64,000 nucleotides of DNA, taken from positions 15,228,496-15,292,495 of the forward strand of contig OZ024936.1 of the NCBI GenBank assembly GCA_964017235.1. Direction: 5' to 3'. The position numbers were made by a program, and so were the translations under genes. Of the stretch, positions 1 to 12,300 are shown piece after piece (the first letter of the stretch is position 1; each line of letters begins with the position of its first letter). The notes beneath the pieces were generated by a model. That model had not been told where the DNA came from. It did no database searches and saw only the letters and a program-made list of their open reading frames with translations. The stretch is from Sabellastarte sp. h YS-2021 (lineage: Eukaryota > Annelida > Polychaeta > Sabellida > Sabellidae).

Positions 1-188
1 ATCCAAATTTATCGGTCATTCAAATAGCTTACATAGAGCATTTAATCAATCAATCAATCAATTGATTAATCGAATCAATGAATCATTTGAAATTTTAATG
101 GCATAATCAATAAATAATTTGAACAGTTAATCACCTACTACTGCTATTGCAATTTGAAGTTATTCAATCAGTCAATCACCCAACTTAC
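1..188. repeat. Decayed AATC-type microsatellite in copy A intron 7
   Basis: AATCAATCAATCAATC at about 45-61 followed by scattered ATCAAT motifs up to the exon 7 donor. Copy B intron 7 (45290-45560) has the same kind of sequence in the same place. Confidence 0.6.
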
Positions 189-399
189 CTGTAGAAGCCT
201 GCACTCTCCTGGCTTCTGCTCCGGTCACTTCCACCTGTAGTATGTGACTGCCTGGCATGGCTTTATTGATGTTATGCCAGACAGTGAAATATCCCTTCCG
301 CTTGGAGGCATAAATGATCCATTCAGTATCATATGGAATGAACCAGATGATATTGGGGTGAAACCTCACATAAATGTGGATAAAGTCATTCATGGCAAA
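189..399 (-). CDS. Copy A coding exon 7: catalytic-region exon with His for Lys
   Basis: The acceptor TTTTTCAACTTGCAG precedes 399 and the donor GTAAGT follows 189. Encodes FAMNDFIHIYVRF, WIIYASKRKGYFTVW and GAEARRVQASTG. Both the Tyr and Lys positions of the catalytic strand are changed (Phe and His). Leaves in phase 1 toward exons outside the window. Confidence 0.92.
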
Positions 400-3300
400 C
401 TGCAAGTTGAAAAAGGGTATTACTTATCCTGTGAAGGACAGTTGGTGAAATAGTTTGTAAACATAAGTTAAAGGGTGTAATTGTAATAATCAACTAACTG
501 AAGTAAAATAGTATAAATGGAAATATAGGGAAACAAAATAAACATTCTCGTTAATGTAATAATAATAAATCAATAATCTAAATTCCAAGTTTAAAAAGTC
601 ATGTATCAAAGTTCAAAGTTTTTATGTCCTTCTCAATGGTAATATCACATGGAAAATGGTCATTAATGTATTCCAGATGCTATCATAAGCTGGGTTTAAA
701 CCCACAACCAAAAGATCAAAAGCCGAGTGATCAAATGCCAAACTTGTTAACCACTTGCCCATTTTTGCTTTATTATAACACTCTAACACCTCAAAGTTTA
801 TTTTTCATATTCTAGATGTGTCGTGTGTCAGCATTATTTGGTTTCAACAGCATCGAAAGAGCAATCATACATTGAAGTAAAATATCTTATGTTTCTTGGT
901 TATAAAACTGTGATGGGTAATCTATTTGATATACTTAAATATGCCCAATATTTTTGTAATTTTAAAATGTTGAATATTTCATTGTTTTGCTTAGAGTATG
1001 TATGCTGTATGACTTGAATTTGTCTCTATTTTACACATTTTCCTTCTTTAGATTCTTGTCAAATGATATGGCAAAATTATTTCCCAAAGAAATAGTCTCC
1101 CATAGATTATCAATCTTTTGATGGGAAAAGCTCTACTGGTTTTACACTACTCATTCTTTTGTCGTAATTTGCTAAGTTTAGTGTGTGAAACCACATCAGT
1201 TTTATTCAAATGGCTAATTATGGTTGTTTTACTTATTCTTTGTCAAAAATTCATGGCACCTATGAGTGCAACATATTTAAAGAACAAATGTCAAATATCA
1301 GGAAAGATATTCACAAAAGAGATCAACAAGATAATACATCAAGTATAGAGATTTTTACTAAAATTTTGTCTCATCCTTTACTGATCCCCTTGTAAATACA
1401 GCCCTAGTTCAGAGTTAAGCTATTGTCCCACTTATTATCTGCTTGGTCACTGAATTACAGGGCTGTTCCAGTTTGCAGCATAGTTGTTTAACCTCTTTGC
1501 AATGGCCATTCTAGAGTATACTGTTACCAAAAGCATGTACTCTTAAATGTTACCTGGATTGGTCAACCCCCTTGCTAAATGTCTTTTAGAACTATTCAAA
1601 TACAAAAGGTTGTCCTCAATCTAGAACAGAATTCTGCTTAAACACCTCACCTGCCATTTGGTACACTCAAGTTATTGTCCAAATTACACTCAGTATCTAA
1701 AGTATCTTACTGCATGCAGTGATTCCAGCTTCCATTCAGGTAGGGCAGGATAGAACTGTACCAAGGAATTCTGCAAAACTCCAATACTGAAAGTTACGAT
1801 CACTTACGATCACCTTACGATCTTTTATATCAAGTATCTTACTGCATGCAGTGATTCCAGCTTCCATTCAGGTAGGGCAGGATAGAACTGTACCAAGGAA
1901 TTCTGCAAAACTCCAATACTGAAAGTTACGATCACTTTCTTCCCTACATAAAGACAGTATTGTCACATTATTATTATTAAATTGTTATTTTTCTGTATTT
2001 CATGTTTAATTCACATGCTTCAGTTTTCTTATTGTTTGCCGTGTAGGTCTGGCATGCTTATCAATAGGGCAGACCAGATTATGAGGTACAGTGAAAGAGA
2101 ATGCTCATATTGTTTTACAAATTTGTTTCAGTGGAAAAGTCGTCTTAATTTCACTATGACAAAATGCATTACTAACATAGATGAAAATTTGCATCAAGCA
2201 GGTATATTTCAGATTCACATCAGGACAGTTTTAAACAGATTGAAACTTCTGTGGCAATTAGTTTTCAATATGGGGACAAACATAATAGAAATTCGACTTT
2301 AGTAAGTGATAGATGTAAATCAGAGTGTATTCCCTGGAAGGTGTGAACAGGGCATTTGCAGTAATAGGTATTACTTGAATTGACTATTAATATTAGTTGA
2401 CCTATGTATAAAGTATGCAATGATTGAATCATATTATACTAATTCCAACCCTTTGTATGCCAAATATTGTTCAATTAACTTATGGTATATATGTATACAT
2501 ACAATCGTGAACCTATTTCTTATGCAAAAGCAATTGATATTTATAAAGATCTACAAGTTATTTAGAGAGTGAACCACAACAATCATTTATTGAAAAATCG
2601 GCCTTGCCATAAATTACATTTAAATTAGAAAAGAGCCAGTTCACACAGACTCTAAACATGTGTTACCATTCTTAACTCTAAACTGCTTAATGGCTTCAGA
2701 GGTTTGAGTTTAACCTGTTCCAGTGACTAGCTTTCTTCAACATTTGATAGAATACAGTTATTAAAAATATTTATGAAAAATACGTATTTGTTTACCCATT
2801 CGTGAGGCACTAGGAACACAAAAAATAATAACAACTCACTCTTCATTTCCCAGTATTTATGTTGAATAGGATTATGTATATTTTAATTTTTCATAGCTAA
2901 ATTCTAAAACAATACATGTCACTGTTGTAATTTTGAAAGTGAAAACTTAAGCCAAAATATGGTCTTTACCAGTCCCAGGTACACTACCATTGCCTACCAC
3001 ATATATAACTTGACCTAATTTATATTATATTTATTATTTATATTTTAATTTAATAAACTGCAGACCTTAGATGTTAAAACACATTTGGCATATTTAATGG
3101 TAAAATGTCTTTGAATGTCCTACCTGTAAACGTGCCCTTATCGGTTGTAACCACTGCTTGGTTATCTGTGTAGTTTATAGCCGTCACAACTGTCTCTAGG
3201 TGAAGTTTGTCTTCCCAATCTGATTTAAGAAAATTATACTAAACATACTGCTTGGTAATTTGGCATATGCCTTAAATTGGTACAACATGGAAGTAAATGA

Positions 3301-6300
3301 TGAATTCACACTAATTCATACTTAAGTCAGTCAGGAACACTGATATAAAAATTGTGATTTCTTACTCTTTATAAGAAAAATGTGTTAGGACTTAAACTTT
3401 GAAGGTCTAGTAAGTCCTACTTGAGGTAATCAGTTGACATATGTCGTGTTATTACATATTTCTATATATTTTTGTCAGTTTATACACTAAAATGTGAGCG
3501 CTAGCTTTTGTTTTGTTACTGTGGTTCTTTTTCCTGGAAGTTTAGTCTGGGCCAAGTATTGACAAGTTCTTTCACAAAATACAACTTAAGCTAAAACATA
3601 AGCTAAATAGAAGACAAGGCTTAATATATATTTGGAAACTTGACGCCTATGGGCCACAACTTCATATATATTACCATATGTCGTATAAGGTGCTATATAT
3701 GAGTATATTGCAACATAACTGTCATTTTCATATATACTAGAATTTTTTTAATTGCTGTCAAATTTATTTCTATAATAATGTATATCTCGTGCTGAATATC
3801 AAATTTGGTGATTTGAGGCCATTCTTAACAGCTAATGTCATATCACGCCAGGCCCTCAAAATATGCCACCTGCTGTCATGAGCTGGATTTCAACCCATGC
3901 CCAGATATGTGAGGGGCAAGCCATGAAATGCTAAATTTGAATAACCACTTATGCACATTGGCATCATCTAAATATTGAAACCATATAGAACATCAATAAA
4001 ATGGAATAACATTGAAAACAATTATGTGTGTTATTTTTATCATTGTGGGAGGAAATAAATTCACACATACACAGTAAGTCGGACCCACACACATAGAGCA
4101 CTCATACATAGTACCTTGTATGATTTATATAACCACACATAGACTTGTAAGAGAATTCTACTGACCCTAGAAATATGTAAATGTATACCTGGAACTTCAT
4201 TTGCCAACATCAGCTTTGGAATAACTGAGTATCCCCTAGGGTCTATGATAAGGACATCTTGCTCTCCAAAGTCTGGGTACAGACTTGATGCAATTATGTA
4301 GCGGTTGGAGATTACACTGGAAGATTCTGCTCTATCAGCATCTATGTAGAAATATTCACAAGCTGTCTGGACTGGAGTTTTAGGGTTAAAGCCAAACCAC
4401 CGCAGAGACCCCTTGACTGAGATGTCATGACGATACTGGTTAGCCCAAAGCTTTTCTCCATAAGTATACTACAATGATAGAAACCATACTTAAAGGTATG
4501 TTCTATTTTAAGGTATCCTGTGTTATCAAATATTAATTAAAGTTTTAACATTCACCAAAACAAAATCTGACGAGCCAGGGGTTATAGGTAATGCGGGGTT
4601 TCACGAAGGAATTTTTCCTGTCTTAGCCAATCAGAATCGAGGACACATCCATGTCATGTTAGAATCAAATATATACCTACTTCAAAGATATGTACCATCT
4701 GTTTTGTTTAGAATTCTGGTCTATTTGGACAGCAAGTTCAATATTTTTTTGTCTCTCAAAACTTTTTTACCCTTTTTTACAATATCTGATTCTATGACCC
4801 TGGAAAGGCGAGGGTAGCCAACCCTCCATCAGGGTTAAATACAAAAATATTCATACACAGTATGAGTGCTAGTACACCTTTTTACAAAATCTCATCAAAG
4901 ATATCTGACACATAAACTTTTGATTACATTTTAATATTATATTTAACCTTGCAGGACTACTTAGATCTGCTTAAATATTAATCAACCATGCATTAACACA
5001 TTACATTACTATCAAGTTCCACATTGCAGTGCTGTTAGAATGGAGTAATTTTTGATAAATTTTGTTAAAATATATTTTGGTTCTCGCTAACAAGAGTTGT
5101 TCATTATATAGTTTGGTCAAATAATTTTTATATTCAAAAAATTTTAACTGCCTATTAGAAGTCATAATAATAGTATTTATTGACATGTTAGACATAGCAT
5201 CTGCCCAACATCCAAATATTATAGTCGCTGGGTAAGATTTTACACTGGTCCAAAGATCAATGTCTTTTTGACATAAAACAATAAGTGAACAAGAGTTTCT
5301 TCATATTCATTACATAGCCGACAGTCAGGTGTTTCAGAGAGTCCAATTTAATACAGATATGCATTAGTAGCAGTAAGACGATAGATTAATGTATACTGAA
5401 ACCAAATGAGACCATCGTCTTGTATAGAAAAATAGCAATTTCTGAAAATATTTTTCTGACTTGTTAAGTTGAATGATATATCCAAATCTTCTTTCCATTT
5501 ACTAAAATAATTATCTTGAGTATTACACTCTTTCATCAATACACACAAGTCCCTGGTTCCTTTTTTGACTTTGACAGCAATTGAACTTGAATTGGAAAAC
5601 CTGGTCGCTGGTAGGCCTGAGGTTTCGGCATATAGGTTTGTATATATTTCTTTAAGCATAAATACAGTCGATGATATGATAAGATGTCTAATGAGGAATG
5701 GTAGTATATAGCAATTTCACCCTGAGACATTATGTGATAATTGTTAGTCACAAGATCTAGTGGGCAATGCATACCATTTTTATAGATCCTGGATATATCC
5801 AGATTCGACAAAGCAAACTCTTGATTGTACCACAGTGGCACAAGCATTTTGACATGGAGCTGAATTGGTCAAATCAATAATGTTTCACTCTATGCAAGTA
5901 GAATATCCTTCCAAAAGTTATTATTGGTATTTTGGGTGGTCTTTAAGGACCACTCTGATCCCCAATAAACTATTTTATCAAATGGGCCAATGATGTGCAT
6001 GGCTAACTGAGATCAGGGAGCTTCAGGCTTTATGTACATTTGTCAAATCCAAGAAATTTTGAGTGCTTTATTTATTTGGGGTTTTATGTCGCTTTCAACA
6101 CTGTACAGGTCATATCACGACAGGTAGTTGGAAGGGCAGAGGAAACCAGTACATACAGTTGGTTAGGGTTCTGTACTGTAAACTGCCGACCAACGGCAAG
6201 CAACTACCAGCTTTCCCACTTGAGGCCGTGCCGAGGATCGATCCCCGGCCGCAGAGGGGAGAATCGAGAGTGTTACCACTCTGCCACCGTGGCCCCCTTG

Positions 6301-9300
6301 AGTGCTTTAATAAAAATTGTATATTTATCATCCTCAAGCCTCCATCCAAATAACTCATACACAACTGATTTTGATTGATTATATCTGGTTTTCCTTCCCA
6401 AATAAATTTATAACATATGCTAATTATCTCTTGCATAGTGTGGGAGTTAGGATTTGGTAAAGAAACATAAATATGATTTCATTTTGGAAGTATAGCGGTT
6501 TTCAAAACTGTTACTTTATCAAGAGGGGTTAAATATCGTTTTTCCCAATTTCTCAGATCGTTTTTTATTTTGTTTATCATTTGAGCATAATAGGCGTACA
6601 CCATACTGGCCAAATCGACTGAGAAAGTTAATCCCAGCAAGTCGAATTCAGAGTTGCCCCAAGTTATTTTTTTCATCTACAAGTTTATCTGTTGAAACAT
6701 AGCCCAAATTCTTTTTTAAGCAAATTGTGTGTCTGTGCAACGCAAAAACATGAGCATTTTGATAAAAAGATTGCTGATACAAACATTGATTTTAAATGTG
6801 AACACTTATTGCATAGCAGCTATTTGGTAGTCCGTTTTTGAAAATTTATTTTTAATGTTAAGGTACTTTCACATTTTGAGAAAGATATTGTGCCTGCAAA
6901 ACAGCAGATTAGATTAGATTAGGTTAGAATTTAGGGTACTGATGATACCCTCAATGGTAACACAAGAGATGGAGTGTGATTCTTCCCATTGTTTCCCATT
7001 TGGAAATCCCAGTGTCTCAGTGAGCAACAGGTTTTACATTTATTCATTTCACTCCCATATCGATACATTTGTGGTTGAACTCATTTTGTGGCACCAGTGG
7101 AACACACTTGTTCATTTTGTTAGAGTAGTGTTTTTAATACTTAGGTTGCACCTCTCTGTTTCACTGCTAGGAATCTCTCCCACAAATTAAGACATGGCAA
7201 AAGAATCTTTAAGTAGGTGTAAGTTGAAATATTTAATGCAATTGTCTATATGTGTTTCTATTCTCTTCTGTACTCTAATAACGCTTAATCTCTGCCAGAC
7301 AGACTCTAACAGGAAACATGAGAATCCAATTAAAAGAAGACCAAAAGGTGTTTCAGTCCTCTAGCGCGAGCAAAAAGCCATCAGAAACATGAGTGCACTA
7401 GAATTTACAAAAGTCTATGACACAAAGAAATTCCAACTCAGACACATCCCACAGCTAGTCTGGAACTCAGACGGGTCACGCTTAAAAATTATCATTACAG
7501 AGCCATTGCCAAGTCCATAACCACTGAGACACTGGATGCTGAGTTGGGAAAGCCTTTTTGAAGAGATACAATTATAACCTTTTTCTGAAACAGGCAAGAG
7601 TTGGAAGATAATGTACCTTATCATACAAACCATTCCAAACCATGGCAGTATCAAAAGCAAAGGTGTGGCCAAAGTGTTTTTTTTTTTGGTTTATGTACAG
7701 ATGGATAGAATTGAGGACCCTCCAGGAACCTTTTATCTAGGCGGTTGTATCTTGTACTATATCTTGCACAACAAGTAGACAAAAGTAAAGTAACTGGGAT
7801 GGAAACTTGTGAAGATGAGTGATGGTTTTGAAGGTGCAGCGACATTCAACTGAGAGTCAATGGAGTCATTTGAGAATAGGAGAAGCCAGACACCAAGGTT
7901 CTTTACAACAACTGCTTGATGGATAAAACCGTAACAGGGAGGTAGTAATGTAATTTCTTGAATTGAGCATGAGATCCAAAGATTATAATTCTGTTTTGTT
8001 AGTGTTTAATTTGAGCATACTCTACAGCATCCATTCTTGAACATCTAGAAGACATGAATTCAGTTTGTACCATCCTTCTGACAAAGCAGTACCACCCTTC
8101 TGACAAAGTAATCCCATACTGACAAAGTAGTACCAGTTTTCTGGGAAAGTAGCACATCCTTCTGACAAAGTGGTACCATCCTTCTGACAACTTAGATCAA
8201 TCATCATAGAAATGTGATACATTTCCAAATGTCCCACACATCTAAAACAACATCACTTGCATGAAACAGGACACACTCTCCAGACGATGTTCCAACATTG
8301 TTTTGAAACATGTAACAGCTCATTTAGTGACATTGCACAAATAGGTGTGAATTAGCCATTGCATCATATGCTGTTTCTTTATCAGTTATATTGTGATGGA
8401 TACTTATCTTATGCTTATGAGGGCAGATAAAACCAGTACATGCGATTTTTCAAGGCTGTTTGTAGAAAAGCTCTAGATACTTACCAGGGCAGAGAAAACC
8501 AGTACATGCAATTAATCAATGCTCTGTATAGCAAATCCCAAATCCACAGTTAACAAACGGCAGCTTTCCTACTGGATGTCATGCCAGAATTCAAAGTGTC
8601 ACCTTGGAAGTGGGAAATTGATGTCTTACCGCCATGTCACCATGAGCCTGTGCAGGATTTCAGAAGGATCTCTTTTGTTATGATCTGAACTGTTACTCTA
8701 AGTTTTGATTTTCACAATTACTTGAAGCTATTTGACTTGGCTTACCATTTTGTCAAATGCCTCATCCAGATTTTCCAATTCCCGCATGCCCTCTTCTGTG
8801 ATGTTATTTCCTTCTTCATCATAAAATAATATATCATCATAGTTGGAATTAATCAGAGACACATTGTAGTTCAATGCTTCTTTGAAGCTAAAAGAAATAA
8901 AAATTAATTTATTCAGAGCCGTAGAAATAACAAAAAGAAAACTATTTGTAATCACTCAGCAAAGTCCCAATACAGTAATCATGTCAGGTGACGACAAAAT
9001 GGATTATTCCAATCTCACTGTGTCCTTTTAAAAAGTTAAATGTAAGGATTTAAGGCCCTGTACACTCGATGCTGATCTGAGACAATGCCATGTGATACTG
9101 GTAGATATGCTGAGGAAAAAGCCAAAATCGCTTTCAAAATCAAACCAAAAAAGGAAGTTTTAGTCATCTGATCTACATACTGATTGTATCATAGATCCAA
9201 AAACTGTTGACGTTGATACACATACACAATACATGTCAGTTTGGAAATGTTATTAGATTGTGTCAGGTTATCTTGTCTCTTTTTAATATACCATGTGTGT

Positions 9301-12300
9301 CTATCATTGGTAAATAGAGATCTGTAGAGAATGTAGCCATCCTGTAGGGCGCTAGTGTTCAAAAATCCATTGTCCATAATCAGACTAAAGTCATCATCAG
9401 AGAAGGGAGCATTGACCAGGAGACATTCTAATCTAAAGCAGTGTGAAACAAGCTTTAGTCTGTCCCTTATAGTCTGTACATTATTTTCATATAAGTACAG
9501 GTCCCCAGTGTTGTCAAGATCTGGATTTTAACTCACTGCCACAAACATGGGGACCTACTGATTAAATGACTAAAAATGGTTTCCAGTCACCTATTAAGTT
9601 CTGTCGGTCTCTACTATACTAAAGTTCAATATAAAATGAGTGTTATTACATTTATACTGGTGGGGACCAGAAGCTAGCACGACTTGAAAACAAAACCTAT
9701 TTTTGTTCTCTGTTTATGTGCGATAACAGATAATCTAATTGTTAATAAATAATTATCAATTTATAGCAGGTGTGCTGGGGGCATTTGTATGCTTCATTGA
9801 GTGATTTTATCACAAACATATTTAAAACATACATTTCCGGAGTTTAGCATTGTTTTCAAAACCAATTTTTAGGATTTATTCTTGTTGAAATATTTAGGAA
9901 ATCAAAGAAATCCTTAGTTTAGCATAGTATACATGAATGACTAAATTAGTAGAAACTGTCATTACTAAAGTAAAAACCATTCACAAAATATAAAGTACAA
10001 TAACCTCATAAATTTGTGTTGTAATATTTAGATTAGGCTATGTCATACAAATTCAAGCTGCATAAAATTAAGAAAATGTAATATAAAGTTCATAATATAT
10101 ATTTATGGGGTGCTCAACCCATTGGACAATAATTTTGTCATGGGAGTCTCATATTACCAAACAAGCCATGTTTTGATTTAACAGACTGGTTGAAGGATTT
10201 CTGAACATGTTATCAGAGAATGGAATAGGATTCCCCTCCAACCAGTACAGTATCCAACCAACTAGTCGTGCTTTGTCCAGACTAAAACCTGGTATTTATA
10301 TTACAAGAAATAAAATCAGTATAATTTATGCAGGAATTTTAACACAGAAAAGAGAAATCTTCCTAGTGTCCTCTTCTAAACCAGGCAACCATCAGGCACT
10401 AGCAATAACTACTAGCTTTTCCACCTCAGGTCCAGGCCAAGCTTTGAACCAATCACCACAGAGGCTGGAGGTGAGTTTAGTACCCATTATAACTTTTGTA
10501 TTTATTTATTTATTTATTTGGGGTTTTACGTCGCTTTCAACACTGTACAGATCATATCACGACGGGTAGTTGGAAGGGCAGAGGAAACCAGTACATACAG
10601 TTCGCTAGGGTTCTGTACTGTAAACTGCCGACCAATGGCAAGCAACTACCAGCTTTCCCACTTAAGGCCATGACGGGGATCGAACCCCGGCCTCAGAGGT
10701 GGAAGGAGAGAGTGTTACCACTCTGCCACCATGGCCCCCTTATAACTGTTGTAAGTTACAGTATTAAAACACTAAAAATATACCATTTTGATAAAATTTA
10801 TGAGCTCTATAAGTATGATATGAATTAGTGACCTGCAAATAAAGCAGGTTTGTTATGTTTAACAAAATGACATATCCTCACCCTGTTCAAAAGACAAAGT
10901 TACTATAGAGATCAACTGATGTTAATTTTTTCTGGTGCCTCATACCTTTTGGAATGGCTAAACACAGAACATATAGTTGGTAAAGGTTCTGCATACAAAG
11001 TTACTATAGAGATCAACTTAAGAACATACAGTTGGTAAAGTTTCCGTACAGCAAACTACCAGCTAAAGATCAGCAACTACCTGCCTCCGATTTAGGTTAT
11101 GCTGTAATTTAGACTACAATTGAGAAGTGAGAGGTGAGTGCATTACCACTGCATCACTATAGAGCTCACATGGAGCCACTCCTATAGAATGCGTTCTTTT
11201 ACAGACTTTAAAGTGCCTAGAATTTTAAAGCCATCAGTGAGTAATCCACATTAAACTGTTGTCAGAATGAAGCAACTTAAACAAGATAAAATACTGCTAG
11301 ATATAATATAAATATTATAAAGAAAGAAATAGTTCCATGTAAGTACAGTGTTTGCTTTGAAATATGATATATCCTGTTGTTATAACAGTAGTAAACCATG
11401 AAGCTGATACTTAGTTTGCAAAATAAGAACTGTCATCAGGCAAGAAAGACACTGGCCCTGAAAGCCCATTATTCCAATATAAGGTTACTGTTAATTTGTC
11501 AGGCTTTATGAAAATTAAGTAAAAAAAAGTAAGATTTAATTTTAGTGCATGCTAAATATAAAACAGCAATAAACTAGATTATTATCTTTACCTACATGCA
11601 CAAAATTTACAAATAACATACAAGGTAAAATGTATAAGCTCAAAGTTCAAACTTAGGGTTTTTGTCCCGTTTAACATCCAGCGTCATATTGGGAATCAAA
11701 CCCACACAGCAGGTGACAGCCTGTGATTAGATGCAAAACTTGCTAACAACGAGGCTATTGAGGACCTCTAAATATATAGGCAGATATTACAATTTATGGC
11801 CAAACCATGACATAATAATTGTCTCTAGATAATATTGAAGTTAGACAGACTAGACAATAATTAATTTAACAACAAGAACACTTGGAGAGGTATAAGGATC
11901 CACATTTTTTAAGGTTCCTAGATCCAGAATTGCTTGTGGATCATTTTTAAAATTAAATCATTTCTAGACTAAAACCCACCGACTGTGACATTTTGATGCA
12001 AATTCATGCAGTGGAATAAGTGGAATATAACCTCCAAAGCAGAAATTAAAAAACTGCAATAGATTACATAGTAATGATAAAATAACAGAAACAGACATAT
12101 GTTGCTAATGGTGTGGAATGTACAGGGGAAATAAAACAGAAAAAAACACATAAAAACAAATAACCAGTGACACTTACACAGGGTTCTGAGTGTTCCCCTG
12201 TGTCAGATGTATCCACTGTGCTCCTCCCTCCACAGTGAAGTCTCCAAAGGTCTTGGTATGCATCCTTCCACCAACGTCATCTCTTCCCTCCAGGATGACA

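Noticed and set aside
1843-1943. Mutually exclusive exon 6 pair in copy A
   Set aside because: The second copy lacks a proper acceptor and pyrimidine tract and is identical to the first, so a functional switch is unlikely; kept only as a duplication.
6040-6436. ORFs with FNTVQVISR...[10 protein letters not shown] (also at 10496, 17759, 29185, 55000, 56665, 57025)
   Set aside because: The recurrent peptide is a translation of the TRNA1 SINE, not a gene family; it has SINE ends and target duplications.
8066-8192. CRISPR array
   Set aside because: Adjacent imperfect units with no spacers, in an animal genome; it is a minisatellite. The same holds for 33001-33213.
10681-10740. tRNA gene candidates at SINE heads (GGTTCGATCCC boxes)
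   Set aside because: No full cloverleaf, and each is joined to the SINE body and tail; they are pol III promoter relics.
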